Assembly (NCBI GenBank): GCA_027924585.1 | Contig: BSBM01000602.1 | Location: 12,392,501 to 12,456,500, forward strand | Length of the DNA: 64,000 nucleotides | Direction of reading: 5' to 3' | DNA from: Larix kaempferi | Lineage: Eukaryota > Streptophyta > Pinopsida > Pinales > Pinaceae | In this document: one piece after another, positions 11,041 to 23,055 of the stretch | Layout of the letters: each line of letters opens with the position of its first letter | How positions within the stretch are numbered: the first letter of the stretch is position 1 | Translations under genes and position numbers: made by a program | The notes under the pieces: generated by a model | Seen by the model: the letters and a program-made list of their open reading frames with translations, nothing else | Databases searched by the model: none | Told to the model about the DNA's origin: nothing

Positions 11041-12854
11041 ACCTTTACGGAAAAGATCCCTATGGAGTTCTTTTAAGCCCTTTTCAGACTCCTTAAATAG
11101 GAAAAGTTTGCCGAGCATAGTTGTCTTTTCGGGCTCTTTAAAATAACTGAATCAACATCCACTTAGGTATAGAATTACCCCTTTTCCAGGCCTTGGTGGA
11201 TAATTTACGGAAAAGGTATACTCTGGGTATACTCTTGTATGCGCTAGAAGAGTTCTTCTTCCATCATTTTACACTTTTTCGGGGAAGGAGACTAACTTTA
11301 CGAAAAAGGACCTTTGGAGTCGTCTTTAGGGTTTTCAGACTCTCTAAATGTGAAAACACCAACTGAGCACAGACCAATCCGGGCTCAATATAAAATCCAC
11401 GAATAGGTGTATAGAGGACTGTTTAAGTTTTTCAACTCTATAAGCAAGGAAACACCGCCGAGCATAGACCAATCCGGGCTCAATATAAAATCCACGGATA
11501 GGTGTATGGAGTTTTCTTCTAGGTTTTTCAGACTCCTTAAATATGAAAATATCGTCGATCATGCTTTAGTTCTTTGTCAAGCTCGTTAAAAAATGAAAAA
11601 GGAAAGGGAAGGGAAGAATGTTAAAATATCTTTCAATATGACGGAAGCAAGTCAACTATCTCCTTGAACAAAGCACCTGTTTTGAGTCTATCAAACAAGT
11701 TGGGTTCTAGTGTTGGCCTTAGGGTAAACCTGATCTCAGAGTTCCTACTCCTTCATTTGGTTAGTCTTCCAATCATTTGGAGAATCTGTTAATGTCTCCT
11801 ACATGGCAGATTTGTATCATGGCCTCTTTGTGTTCAAAGCTGCCTAAGTCACTCTTGTGTCGTGCTCACTGTTCAAGGATGTAACCTGTGTCGGCCATTT
11901 TGCAGTTGCCTTGACCTCATGTGTCGTCCATTCCTTGGTGTCAGTATGTTTCATCATGTGTTCATTCCTACTCCAAATCAGCTCATACTTGTTGAGTGTC
12001 CCTCGTGTTGGATGATGGAGGATGCATTAAGGCCTCCCTTCCAACGGACTTCTTCCCATCAACTTCATCTCATTGTGCTCTGGGAATGAAGTTTAGAGTT
12101 TCGGTTAGTACCTTGGGGATTGCAGTCATTAGTGGCAGTTTCCCTCGCTATTGGATAGATGGGAATACATCAATGTCTCCTATCCGATGGATTCTTCAAG
12201 TGTTCGATGGCAAGACCACTTATTCGCACTTGCTTGAATGTACTAGGTACCTTGGGTTCCATTTTCATTATTGGTGGACACCCTCACGTTTGTTAACGGT
12301 ATACATCAATGACCGGTAATCAAACGATACCTCCCATGTTCGACAACAACTCATTTATTCGCATGGATAGGTTTGTACCTTAGGTTGTTTTTGGATGAAG
12401 ACCTTGGGATCCTCAATAGCATCACCTTATTTATGTTATCGCCCAAGTTGCGCAAGACTGAGCCACACTCTTTTTGGCTCTTGATGAGACATAGATCCAG
12501 CTTGTTCTCTATGGCTATGTTCTCCAGTTTTGACATAGATCCACCTTGTATCTATGTGGCTATGTTTACACTTATGTTCCTCATGGATCCACGCTTGTAT
12601 TTTTAGTGGCCATGATATATGCATGAGTATTTGGATCCTTATTGTATCCTCTTGGAGGTCATGTTCCACCATTTGAACATGGACAGTTACCCCATGGATA
12701 AGTTTGTCTGACATTGCCTTTGCTTTCAGGTACTTCATTTGAGCCTATGATTCTTGGTTTCTCCGTTCCTCCATGATTCAACTCTTTTTTATTTATAATG
12801 TATTTTGGCCATCATTTCCCGCACTCCCTCTGACCTCATACATTAGGGGGCATC
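11041..12854 (+). other. 3' untranslated region and polypurine tract of element N
   Basis: No gene. From 11041 to about 11600 it continues with degenerate, longer-period repeats around GAGCATAGACCAATCCGGGC. From about 11640 on it matches the 3' regions of H (20891-21984) and C (about 62590-63727), including the strongly conserved GGTATACATCAATGACCGG near 12299. It ends with CATTAGGGGGCATC (12841-12854), the polypurine tract directly before the 3' LTR. Confidence 0.7.
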
Positions 12855-13910
12855 TGTTATAGCTTGAAATGACACCTCTCCGTCCGTGACGACACTTGTT
12901 TCCCTTGGTCGCATGACGACACTTCTTGAGATCAAGTTTTAGTCACACAACAGGGCATTTGTGGATGGAGGAGTCATTTTGGACACTAAAAATGGTTGAA
13001 ATTACCTCATTCTTGACCCATTTGATGTATATGACCCTTAGGAACATTTTTCCAGACCAAACCATCTCCTGAAAATGAGAAACAAAGCCTGTTTTTGGCC
13101 ATTTTTCAATATGAGCGCTGGTACACAGGCATGATAGTAGCATGTATACTCTACTAAGCGCGACTCTACTGTTGAAATAGTAGTGTGTGTACGCGACTTT
13201 GTCTACTGTAGAGTATCGTACACCCCTGTTTTGGTCAAAATCTTGAAATTCGAGTAAGTTAAGTTGGTTGGGAAACCTCTTGAGCAGTTATAACTTCTTT
13301 TCCTCTTCCTCACTGACTATATAAGGAGGGTAGAAGGGCCATAGAAGGAGACTAAGCCCAATTACAAAGTTATGCTGGAGGAATGGAGACCCTCATCCCC
13401 CTCTCTTGTGCTTCAGTTTTGGTAAACCCTAGCACAGTTGCTTAGAGGCTGGGATCCTTGAAGAACGGAAGCAGGAGACCTTGAATCTAGGTTTCGTGAA
13501 GTGCCAAGCTTGAAGGAAGGTAAAACTTTATGTACTTGCTTTCATTCATTAATAAATATCAGACGTTCTTCTCTTTCCAAATATGATTCATTAATGTGTC
13601 TTAGATTTGATTACTATTTGATTACAATTTGATGTCTCTTTATATTATGGATATCAGTATTATATATGTAGTCAAATGTATTTGAGAAAGGTATCAAGTT
13701 GTTTTGCAGGTCTCGGCATTGCGACACTAGATAAGCATTGAAGAGTGAGGGAGGCAAAGCTAGGATCAACCTTCTGAATGAGGTGCCTATATCTCTAAAC
13801 CCTAATCTCTTCATTTATTTGTTGTACTTGCAGAATGCTTGTAAGTCTATCTTTATCACCGTAAGTTGGTAGTTTCTCCCCTGAACTATAGGTGCATTTT
13901 CCCCACAACA
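12855..13910 (+). mobile_element. Element N 3' LTR
   Basis: 1056 bp, same start and end as the 5' LTR. The TATA box TATATAA is at 13318-13324. It is followed by the second CACAC and then by the right part of H's 5' LTR. Confidence 0.92.
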
Positions 13911-14725
13911 CACACCTCCTCTTGGGTGCTACTCCACTTCAGAAAACTGGCACACAACATCCAAATAATGGCAAACGCTAGTATTTAATGCTATAGTCAC
14001 GCACTGTGCGCTACTCCACTCTGAAATAGTCGCGCACATCTTAAAATATAATAAAAAAAATATTAATTTGATGAATGCGATATTAGTTGCAGTTGGTTTC
14101 CCAACTTCCCCAACTTCCCCTGCAACCACCTCTCGACCTGAACTGCCTACCTTGTCCTATAAATACAAGGAGGATTGAAGAGAGGGGTTAGACATAGAGA
14201 GATAGAGAGCCATAGAGAGACTCTTCTTATGAGAAGCTTGTATTGAAGGTGGTTATGCTGGAGAAACTCTGAAGTCAGAGAGGTGCAAGAGCCTAGGATC
14301 AGGTTGCATGAGCATGCTGCAAAGTCAGGTATACTTTGTATCATTCATCTGTTTTTGACAATAAAAGGTTGAAACATCTTTCTCGTCCCAAATAAAATGC
14401 TTAATGGACTATGTTTTTGTTTGGATCATGTTGGTTAATGCTTGATGTTTGAATTACTTTTCAATTCCATCATTATTATATTGGCCAAGATACGCTGAGA
14501 AAGGTCTTTGTGTTGCAGGTTTATTGGACGGGAGATCGAGCGGAGGATCGAGTGCAAGGTTGGACAAAATCTAGGATCAAACTTCGTTCATAAGGTATGT
14601 CCTCAAGGTCTCTAATCTATTTCCCTTTATAAACGCTTCTGTAATGCAATTAGTATGTTTACCTGTCACCCCTTTAAGTTGATAGTGTCTATTTCCTCAC
14701 CATAGGGTAGTATTTCCCGCCAACA
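13911..14725 (+). mobile_element. Element H 5' LTR, right part
   Basis: It continues the LTR broken at 4640 and matches 22206-23055 of the 3' LTR, ending TTTCCCGCCAACA. It includes GCGCTACTCCAC-type motifs and the TATA box. It has one copy of a 33-base unit that the 3' LTR has twice (22294-22359). Confidence 0.9.
14158..14165 (+). promoter_or_regulatory. TATA box in H 5' LTR
   Basis: TATAAATA follows the GCGCTACTC motif cluster by about 130 bases; the same site is in the 3' LTR at 22488-22495. Element N now separates it from the first 230 bases of the LTR. Confidence 0.65.
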
Positions 14726-14728
14726 AAC

Positions 14729-14746
14729 TGGCGACTCTGCTGGGGA
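14729..14746 (+). other. Primer-binding site of element H (tRNA-Arg type)
   Basis: TGGCGACTCTGCTGGGGA starts three bases after the LTR end. It differs from the N site at two positions, matching another tRNA-Arg variant ending CAGAGTCGCCA. Confidence 0.75.
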
Positions 14747-16788
14747 CGTCGTTTTTTTCTGCTCTAGGAAACCCTTCTTGTTTTCTTTCCAGTACCTCTT
14801 AACCCTTTTTAATATTCTGAGAAGCCCTATAAGTTTCCCCTACCTGCTTCCCTTTGCTTGACTCAGTCTTTTTGCACCTCTGCAAGGTTAGTTTTTTACT
14901 TTTTAAGACCTATGTGCTACTCTACTGTACATACAGTAGCGCATATGTGCTAGTTTGCCTCTGCACAGTAACGCACACATCCCCTAATGCGCTAGTTTGC
15001 CTACTGCACAGTAGGGCACATTCCTATAGCTCTCTGTTTGAAGTAGGGTTGAGTTTTCTGCCTGTTTGGGTGGGTTTCTAACTTTGTTTTTGGTCTTCTT
15101 GACTGGTCTTTAAGGCCTGTAATCCTTTGTTGAGCCTCATTAGCCTCTTTTGATTCTTTTAGTTCATCTTTTGGTCACTTGTTTGCTTTTGAAGTGTTTG
15201 GTTCATTTGTGACTCTTTTTGGAGACTTTGCTTTGTTCCTTAGTGAACACAGTTACTCATTCCATACCCTGATAGTGTGTTGCTGACCTACAAACCTTTG
15301 CACTTAACATTTGATGTTTGTTGCAACACTTGTATGCTCTTTAGGTATCTCATCCTTTGTTTTAGGGTTTGATCCATCTTTTGGAGCCTTTGGGATGTCT
15401 TCCAAAACTTTTTGAGTCCCAACATTTCTTGACTTCGTTATCTTTTCCAGTATCAAGTGAGTTTGAAGTACTTTAGTTTGCTTCACCTTTGAACCTTTGT
15501 GCTAGTAAGGTTTTCTTTAGTTCGCTTGCCTACCTACTACTTGGCTTAGTGTTCTTGTTTAGGGTTTGGTGCTTTGGACCATTCTTCTAAGTTTGATTTC
15601 CAGTCATAAGCATCTTTCATCCTTGTTTTCTCCCCACTTTGTTTCCAAGTTCAAGAGTTTTTTCCTTTGAAAAAAACTCATAGGACAAGTCTTTCTCGGA
15701 TCATTGATTTGATTGCCGTGAACTTTAGAGTCATTTTTCCATACTTGCACATCTTCTGTAGGTCTTACTTTCTTCCGCTTTCAAGTTCTTTTTCATTCAT
15801 ATATAATAGAAAAGCAAAATAAGTTTGGTAGCTTAGAGTAGTGAGGCTTATAATCTTTGCAGAGTAGAATAGTTTACTTTGTTCAGAATTTGAAAAGAAA
15901 ACAAAAAAGAAAGTTTTGTTTAGGTTTGCTTACTCTTTATTTTGGAAAGAATATAAAATGAAAAATAAAAAGTCTTTTTGTTGTTGAAAGTTGTTTCATT
16001 TCATGCACTTCACTTTCTGTTGCAACCACATCACACAATGCATTGCCCCACTGAGTAAAAAGTAACCTTAAAAAGAATCTTAATAAAATCAATTAGAAAC
16101 GATTTTCTTTCTAGGGATACACAACACCAACAAGTCTAGGCTAGAGTTTCGAGCATAAAACACCTTAAATTGTTCGAAGCTTGTTTCCTTACTCAAAAAT
16201 CGTAGTGCGACTGTCATATAGGTAAACCCATATATATCAAATATTTCGGGGAAACTCTACTAAAACCAAAGCCAAGAACGAGGCCGTGGAATATCGAAAT
16301 CATTGAGGATACCTCCCTCACGTTCCTTTGGACCATAAACCAGGGTCGATTCGCATACGGGGGTCCATCTAGACTTCAGGATTTGCTACCCTGCCCACAC
16401 ATTTTGATCAGGCTGACGACTGTCCCCCCATGATATTTTGAATGTATGGTAGCCTTAGTATCTGACCATAGGATCATACATAGGTGACAGCGGAGGGTAT
16501 ATCTGCTATACCTAGGACAGACGTGGGAGGAAATCCCTTGCAAGCCTTTGGGAGGGCGGTTGGGTGATTCCAGCGCTTGCACCCTTAGTCATTGTATTGT
16601 GGACCCTGGGAAACTATTCTTCATCCTTCGTTGATCTGTTCTGGGCCCTCATCATCCCAGACTCTTCTCCAGAAGGCATCTTGTTTGACTGGTTTGAATA
16701 CTTAGGATTTTTTTTAGTGGTGTGTTGTTTGCCCCCTAATCTTAGTGGCCACTAGGTTTTTTCTTAGTTTTTATTTTTATATATAATC
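14747..16788 (+). other. Untranslated leader of element H
   Basis: No gene seen. A motif array with CAGTAGCGCATATGTGC and related units lies at 14918-15022, at the same distance from the primer site as in N. The last 500 bases are the block conserved with N and C. No ATG lies in frame just before the gag frame; a TAG at 16765-16767 closes it upstream. Confidence 0.6.
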
Positions 16789-19391
16789 GTGGAAGACCAA
16801 CAACTTCGTAGGTCTAGAAGGTTGCAAAACCTTCTCCCACTTAGAGTGAAACCACTACCGCCACCCGGACGACAGAGGGTAGACTCCAGTGTTCCTTTTG
16901 AAACTATTGATGAAATAGAGGTTCCTGAAGAACCACAACCTGCAACAGAAAGACCTGAAATAGAGGTTCCTGAGGAACCACAACCTGGGACTCCAGATCA
17001 ACAAACTTTTAATACAGTCAAGATTGAGGATCTCACTTCTGGTGAGTTTAGTACCCCGTTTAACCCTCCTCTAACTAATCTTAACAATCTGCTTCTGTTA
17101 CCCATTGGTTTCCAGCAATCTGATTATAGTGCATATTTGTTCACACCTGGGCATTTTATGACTAATACAGGAGGCGAACAGGGAGTTCCACAGACTCCCA
17201 CAATAGGTATGAACACAAACACTGTAAATCCTCCTCCCACTGCTACATCGAGTTCGGCACAACCAACTTTTGTGTCGACTCCGTCCTTCAGCTTTAATGT
17301 CGGTACCTTAGGCATGCCGAGTTCAACAACTATGGCATCTGCCTCTACACCTACTTTTGGACCCAGTAGTACAGTGAATCTTGTTCCACCTCTTGCAACT
17401 CAACAACCATATCCTATACCTAGCACTTGGATTTCCACACCAAATGTAGGGCCAAACGCCTCTGCAACTACGCCCATCATGATTACCATGACCACGCCGT
17501 CCACCACGATTACCCCTGGTTTTAATACCTTTGCAGGTTACAATACCAATCAAGGTAATGTACCTGCAGGAAACACCCCTTTTTCTTTTTTTTCTGGAGG
17601 ACGGGGTAACATCCTTAATCAACAATATGGCGGGGCTAACACCCAGCCGTAGTGGACAAACGTTCAGAGTACCAACCCACTTTCATTTGGATGGGGGAAT
17701 TTTAACAACACTTTCACACAACAGCAAGTGGCTGGGGGAAATCCCTACCAAAAAGTGGCTGGGGGCAACCCCTACCAGTAGATGGTTGGGGGAAATCCCT
17801 ACCAGCAGATGGCTGGGGGAAACCCCTACCAGCAAGTGGCTGGGGGAAACCCCTACCAGCAATTTACGGGTCAACCTATGGGTGGTTCCCCCTTTATGAC
17901 CCCAGCTTATCAAATACCATCTTCTAGACCTCATTTACCATTTCTGGAAACTCTGAATTTGCCATACCTTTCCAAGTTAACAAATGATTCGGTATGCCAT
18001 AACGCGACGTGGCCACATGTTCCTACTAAGTTACCTTCGGACATTCAAAAATTCAAAGGCAAAACCGGTGAAGACCCTGGTGATCATGTCACCACTTTCC
18101 ATTTATGGTGTTCTTCGAACTTGTTGAACGAAGATTCTTTTAGGTTGAGACTTTTCCAAAGAACCTTAACCGGTGCTGCAGCCAAATGGTACATTGAGTT
18201 ACCTGCAGCTACGTTTTTTAACTTTTGGGATCTCGCGACTGTTTTTTTGAACCACTTCCAGCTTCCTGTTCGGTACGATGCCGGGACAGATCTTTTGTCT
18301 ACATTTAGACAGAATAAGGCCACTCACTTATCTGACCACATCCAGGAGTGGAAAAGATGGAAGAGGCTCATCAAATCTAATATACCTCCAGAATTTCTTC
18401 TTGAGTGGTATCTAAAATCACTCCTTCCTTACATTTCTAAGGAAGTAGCTACTTCTGGAGTGTCTACAGAGGAAGAAGCCATTTTACGGACCCAGCAGCT
18501 AGACCTTGTTTATGCACAGTCTGGGCTACTTTATGAGATTATACCAGATGACCTTGGCAGACCTAAACCTGGACCACATGCTGGCGGCATAGTGGGTTCA
18601 GTAGATTCTGCAGCTTTCGAAGCATTGACCAAGCAGGTTCATGCCTTATCCGTCAAACAATCGACTACAGAAGTAACCTCCGTCACAACCTCTCCTTCTA
18701 CTTCTGAATCTATGAACCAGGTTCAGAACAATCAAAAGGGCCCTCGGCAGCCCAACAATAAAAAGAAGGGCAAGAAAGGAGAGGGGAACCAACAAAAGCC
18801 CAAGAACAAAGAGAATGTCGAGGAGGATAACAAAGAGAAGAAGAAGGTTAAGTTCCTTTGTAAGCTTTGCAAGCAGGATCACCTCACTCACCAATGCCCT
18901 CTACTTGAAGAAGCCCAGAAGCTACTTCAAGAAAAGAAACCTGTCGTACTTAAAGATCCATTTCCTAGGGGCAGGGTTCAGCTTCTGGCACCTCCAAAGC
19001 TGGGGGCAATACTCATGCTTCAGTTGATCAAACTTTTATTAATATGGTTAGCACGGATGCACTTTTGCAAATGCGAGCAAGAAATTATACCCCGGATGTG
19101 CAGAACAAGGATAAAGAGATTCCTGAATCTTCCATTCCTCTACACATTCCAGTGGATCCGCTGCCCAAGATCTCGAAAGGTGTCTTGAAATGGGCCTCGC
19201 ACAATCCCAACGCTCGGGATGCTTCCAACTACAATGTGGTTGAAGATCTAGCCCAAACCCCTTGTGCTATGTCCACCTTAGAAGTTTTGCAAAGTGGTCT
19301 GTTACAACGAAACGTACTTCTGGTAGCGATTGGAAGTATGGAATCATCTAACATGATTGCATGCTTTGATATGTCTGATATCAAATATTAG
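16789..19391 (+). pseudogene. gag: Element H gag (capsid and zinc knuckle), decayed
   Basis: One frame from 16789 with TAG stops at 17650-17652 and 17779-17781 and a 1-base deletion near 18968, after which the frame ending at 19391 continues it. Order: a basic start with RRSRRL; a long Gln/Thr/Ser/Phe-rich stretch with FG-like motifs such as TFGPSS; five GGNPYQQ repeats; a Ty3/gypsy Gag domain (about 18030-18540) with the typical patterns DPGDHVTTFHLWC and RLFQRTLTGAAAKWY; and a Lys-rich linker. A zinc knuckle CKLCKQDHLTHQC follows (C-X2-C-X3-H-X4-C, one residue shorter than the retroviral form). The first codon is GTG, and C lacks an ATG there too. Comparison with C shows both stops were Gln codons or their repeat equivalents. 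Confidence 0.85.
17728..17862 (+). repeat. 27-bp in-frame repeat, five copies, in H gag
   Basis: Five units encode variants of the 9-residue GGNPYQQMA. One of the internal stops lies in the second unit. Element C has three units at the matching place (46815-46895), so unit number varies between family members. Confidence 0.9.
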
Positions 19392-19421
19392 TTTCCATAC
19401 CACGTCGCCCTATAGATTGAA

Positions 19422-20626
19422 GTGGTCCATGGTCCTATGACCATTAGATGGGTTGTTGTAGATGAGGGCGCGTCGACGTGCGTGATGTCCATTTCTTGTT
19501 GGAAAGATTTAGGGTCTCCCAAACTAGCCCCATCTAACACACTGCTTACTGCCTTCGATGGCAGGACTTTTCATCCACATGGAGTTCTACCGTCATTTGA
19601 AATTGCACTTGTCGGTAAGACAGTTGCTGTAGAGATTGAATTCTGGATGCTCCGCTTGATTACAATATGTTATTAGGCAGGAGCTGGACATATGTCATGC
19701 GAGCCATTGCATCAGTAGTTTTTCAAGTTGTTATGTTCCCTCACGAAGGCAAGATCGTCACGGTCGATCAACTTTCGTTCTCTCGGCAAAACAACCAGAC
19801 TTCATCAGATACTACTATTCCTTTATTTGATCAATCTACCCCAGTAAGTGAGAGTTTAGGAGCAGGGGTTTACGGGTCGTTAATAGGCACCTTCGACCTA
19901 CCCTCCCTTATTCTTTTTATGCGTTCTGATGTAGGTACTTCTAATGAAACTTTCACGGTTGGTCTTAGGACTGATTCATGGATCCTTCCTACTGTATCAG
20001 AACCTTCAGTGCCTTTAACCATTGTAGAGATAGCCTACATGGAAGCACAACATGCTGCAATGGAACATATCGTGACTTCGCCAGTCTCTGCCGAGTCAGA
20101 TATGGACTATGCTCCTGCATGGTCACGGAATTCTACCCACTCTTTCGACTATTTAGATATGGTCTTACCGTCTGATGTAAGACCGTCTGATGAAGCCATT
20201 TTGGAAGCCATGATGGGCCTGAACCATCCATGGGAACATATGCATCACAGGTCATACCTGCTTCCAAACCTAGACAGGATAGAGAGAGGAGAATTCTCTA
20301 TGAGACCCGGTGGATTTGTTGATTTGTCATATTTTCCTTCTACTTCAAGAGCTATTTATGCTAAAGAGAATATGGCTAATATATCGAGGACAATACTGAT
20401 TAACATTTCCACCAAACCCGGGGTCGTGGAAAACATTTTTATTGGTGCAGATTGTTCTCTAGAAGAGATCGCTCTGTATACCACTCTCTTTAAAGAATTC
20501 CACGACATTTTTTCCTGGTCTTATGAGGAGATGTCAGGTATCGATCCAACCATCGTTGAGCATGTCATCACTACATATCCTAATGCAAAACTTGTGAGAC
20601 AGAAGCTCCATCCTATGAATCCTTGA
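19422..20626 (+). pseudogene. Element H protease and protease-RT linker
   Basis: Stops at 19389-19391 (TAG) and 19413-19415 (TAG) precede it. The aspartic protease has VDEGAS with the Asp codon at 19461 and, after a 1-base deletion near 19641, LLGRSW at about 19667. The catalytic triad is Asp-Glu-Gly rather than the usual Asp-Ser/Thr-Gly, as in C and N. A linker of about 280 residues follows, conserved with C, with patterns such as MRSDVGTSNETF and DEAILEAMMGL. The frame ends at TGA 20624-20626, where C has CGA (Arg). Confidence 0.8.
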
Positions 20627-20890
20627 AAAGCGGCCGCCATTAAGGCTGAAGTTGAAAAATTGCTTAGAGCCGGATTTATCTATTCGATTGACATGACGGA
20701 ATGGGTTTCAAACCCCATTCTGGTTGATAAAAAGAAAGGTACCATTCGAGTTTGTACTGACTTTCGGGACTTGAATAAAGCTTGTCCGAAAGATAACTAT
20801 CCCACACCATTTATCGACCAGATCATAGATGCATGTGCGGGACACGAGATGTTTTCTTTCATGGATGGATTTTTGGGATATAACCACAGC
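20627..20890 (+). pseudogene. Element H reverse transcriptase, N-terminal fragment
   Basis: In frame after the TGA, it covers RT motifs up to FSFMDGFLGYN, where the first catalytic Asp lies. The sequence then breaks off at about 20888 and continues as 3' untranslated region (compare 62630 in C). The YLDD motif, RNase H, integrase and the later genes are deleted. The fragment contains a GCGGCCGC at the start. Confidence 0.85.
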
Positions 20891-21984
20891 ACCTACTTGA
20901 TTCTATCATGTCGGTTGGGTTTATTTTTTGACCTTAGGGTGAACCTGATCTCTAAGTTGTTTACTCCCCCGGTTGGTTATTCTTCCAACCATATGGAGGG
21001 TCTGCTAATGTCTCCTACATTACATTCTTATATCATTTTCCACATTTTGTTGAAAACTGCCTAAGTCACTTTGTGTCGTGCTCACTATTCAAGGATATAC
21101 CCTGTGTCGACCATTCTACAGTTTACCTTGACCTCATGTGTCGGCCATCCTCGTGTCAGTCTTGTTACATATATTACTCCATATCATCTCTTACCATTTG
21201 AGTGTCCCTCGTGTTGGATGATGGAGGATGCCTCAAGGCCTCCCTTCCAACAGAATTCTTTCCATCGACATCAACTCATTTTGCTCTGGGAATAAAGTTT
21301 AGAGTTTCGGTTAGTACCTTGGACATTGCAGTCACCAGTGGCAATTTTCCTCGCTGTTGAATCATGAGAATACATCAATGTCTCTTATTCGACAAGATCC
21401 TCAAGTGTTCGACTCCAAGTCCAATAATTCACACTTGTTGGACCGTATTAGGTACCTTGGGCCCCATCATCATTATCGGTGGAAGTCCTCGCGTTTGTTA
21501 ACGGTATACATCAACGACCGGTAATCAAACGATACCCCCCATGTTTGACTGTCAACTCATCTATTCACATGGTTAGGGTTTGTACCTTGGGTTGTTTTGG
21601 ATGAATACCTTAGGATGTTGATGACATTACCTCATTGTGTTATCACCCAAGTTGCGCAAGACTGAGCCTCACTTATATTCAACTCTCCATGAGACATAGA
21701 TCCAATTTGTTGTTATGGCTATGATCTCTGAGTTTGACATGGATCCATGCTTGTATTTCAAGTGGCCATGCTATATATACATCTCCTTGTTATGTATTGG
21801 AGATCATGATTGTATCACACTACACATCTATATGATGTCAAGAATGTAATTGTTCGCTGACCTTGATCTTTGTTTCAGGTGTTTATGTGACTTGGTCCTA
21901 TGGTTTCTTGCTCCTCCTCTGGCTTTGGATTATAATGTATTTCGGCCATCGTTTCCCTCTGACCTCACACATTAGGGGGGCATC
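20891..21984 (+). other. 3' untranslated region and polypurine tract of element H
   Basis: No gene. It matches 11690-12854 of N and 62640-63727 of C. It contains the conserved GGTATACATCAACGACCGG near 21503 and the segment CACCCAAGTTGCGCAAGAC near 21645, and ends with CATTAGGGGGGCATC before the LTR. It has none of the tandem repeats that N and C have further upstream, because of the deletion. Confidence 0.75.
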
Positions 21985-23055
21985 TGTTATAGGTCAAATC
22001 TGCACTTCTTCGTCCGTGATCACCTTGAGCTGTTGATCACACAAAATGAAAACTTGGATTGAAGAGCATGATGACTTCAGATGAGACTTTGATCTGATTC
22101 ATCTTCCTGCAAGCTGACAAAACCCTAAAAAAATCATGTTTTGGCATGGGCGCTACTCTATTTGAGAAAACCAATGCATATGTGTTACTCCACAAGGAAA
22201 TAGTATCACACACCTCCTCTTGGGCGCTACTCCACTTCAACAAACTGGCACACAACATCCAAATAATGGAAAACGCTAGTATTTAATGTTGTAGTCACGC
22301 ATTGTGCGCTACTCCACTATGAAATAGTCATGCACTGTGCGCTACTCCACCGTGAAATAGTCGCGCACATCTTAAAATATGATCAAAAAATATTAATTTG
22401 ACGAATGGAGGATTAGTTACAGTTGGTTTCCCAACTTCCCCAACTTCCCCTACAACCACCTCTCGACCTGAACTGCCTACCTTGTCCTATAAATACAAGG
22501 AGGATTGAAGAGAGGGGTTAGACATAGAGAGATAGATAGCCATAGAGAGACTCTTCTTATGAGCAGCTTGTATTGAAGGTGGTTATGCTGGAGAAACTAT
22601 GAAGTTAGAGAGGAGAAGGAGCCTAGGATCAGGTTGCTTGAGCATGCTGCAAAGTCAGGTATACTTTGTATCATTCATCTGTTTTTGGCAATAAAAGGTT
22701 GAAACATCTTTCTCGTCCCAAATCAAATGCTTAATGGACTATGTTTTTGTTTGAATCATGTTGGTTAATGCTTGATGTTTGAATTACTTTTCAATTCCAT
22801 CATTATTATATTGGCCAAGATATGCTGAGAAAGGTCTTTGTGTTGCAGGTTTATTGGACGGGAGATCGAGCGGAGGATCAAGCACAAGGTTGGACAAAAG
22901 CTAGGATCAAACTTTGTTCATAAGGTATGTCCTCAAGGTCTCTAATCTATTTCCCTTTATAAACACTTCTGTAATGCAATTAGTATGTTTACTTGTCACC
23001 CCCTTCAGTTGATAGTGTCTATTTCCTCACTATAGGGTAGTATTTCCCGCCAACA
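21985..23055 (+). mobile_element. Element H 3' LTR
   Basis: 1071 bp from TGTTATAGGTC to CCGCCAACA. It is uninterrupted and shows the empty site for N (TCACACACCTCC near 22206). A 33-base unit containing GTGCGCTACTCCAC is present twice at 22294-22359. TATA box TATAAATA at 22488-22495. The flank is satellite, as at position 32. Confidence 0.9.

Larger units (their letters stand above)
4641..13910 (+). mobile_element. Element N: non-autonomous LTR retrotransposon nested in H
   Basis: Complete element of 9270 bp flanked by CACAC (4636-4640 and 13911-13915). Both LTRs are 1056 bp with no gaps between them; by eye they differ at about 34 positions, roughly 3%. It has a tRNA-Arg type primer site and a polypurine tract. 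It encodes zinc-knuckle and protease sequence but no capsid-like Gag, RT, RNase H or integrase, so it must have been moved by a partner. Its leader and 3' region match those of H and C, which are the likely partner type. Confidence 0.88.
4411..23055 (+). mobile_element. Element H: Tat/Ogre-like Ty3/gypsy retrotransposon, internally deleted, host of N
   Basis: H consists of a 5' LTR (4411-4640 plus 13911-14725), a tRNA-Arg type primer site, a 2 kb leader, a gag-protease frame, the first part of reverse transcriptase, a 3' untranslated region and a 3' LTR (21985-23055). Most of RT, RNase H and integrase is missing: the coding sequence jumps at about 20888 into the 3' untranslated region. Several in-frame stops and two 1-base frameshifts show that it is dead. 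Element N sits in its 5' LTR. Confidence 0.85.

Noticed and set aside
20627-20640. GCGGCCGC (NotI site) as a sign of cloning vector
   Set aside because: It lies in the RT frame where C has a closely similar sequence with a few substitutions; no vector sequence follows.
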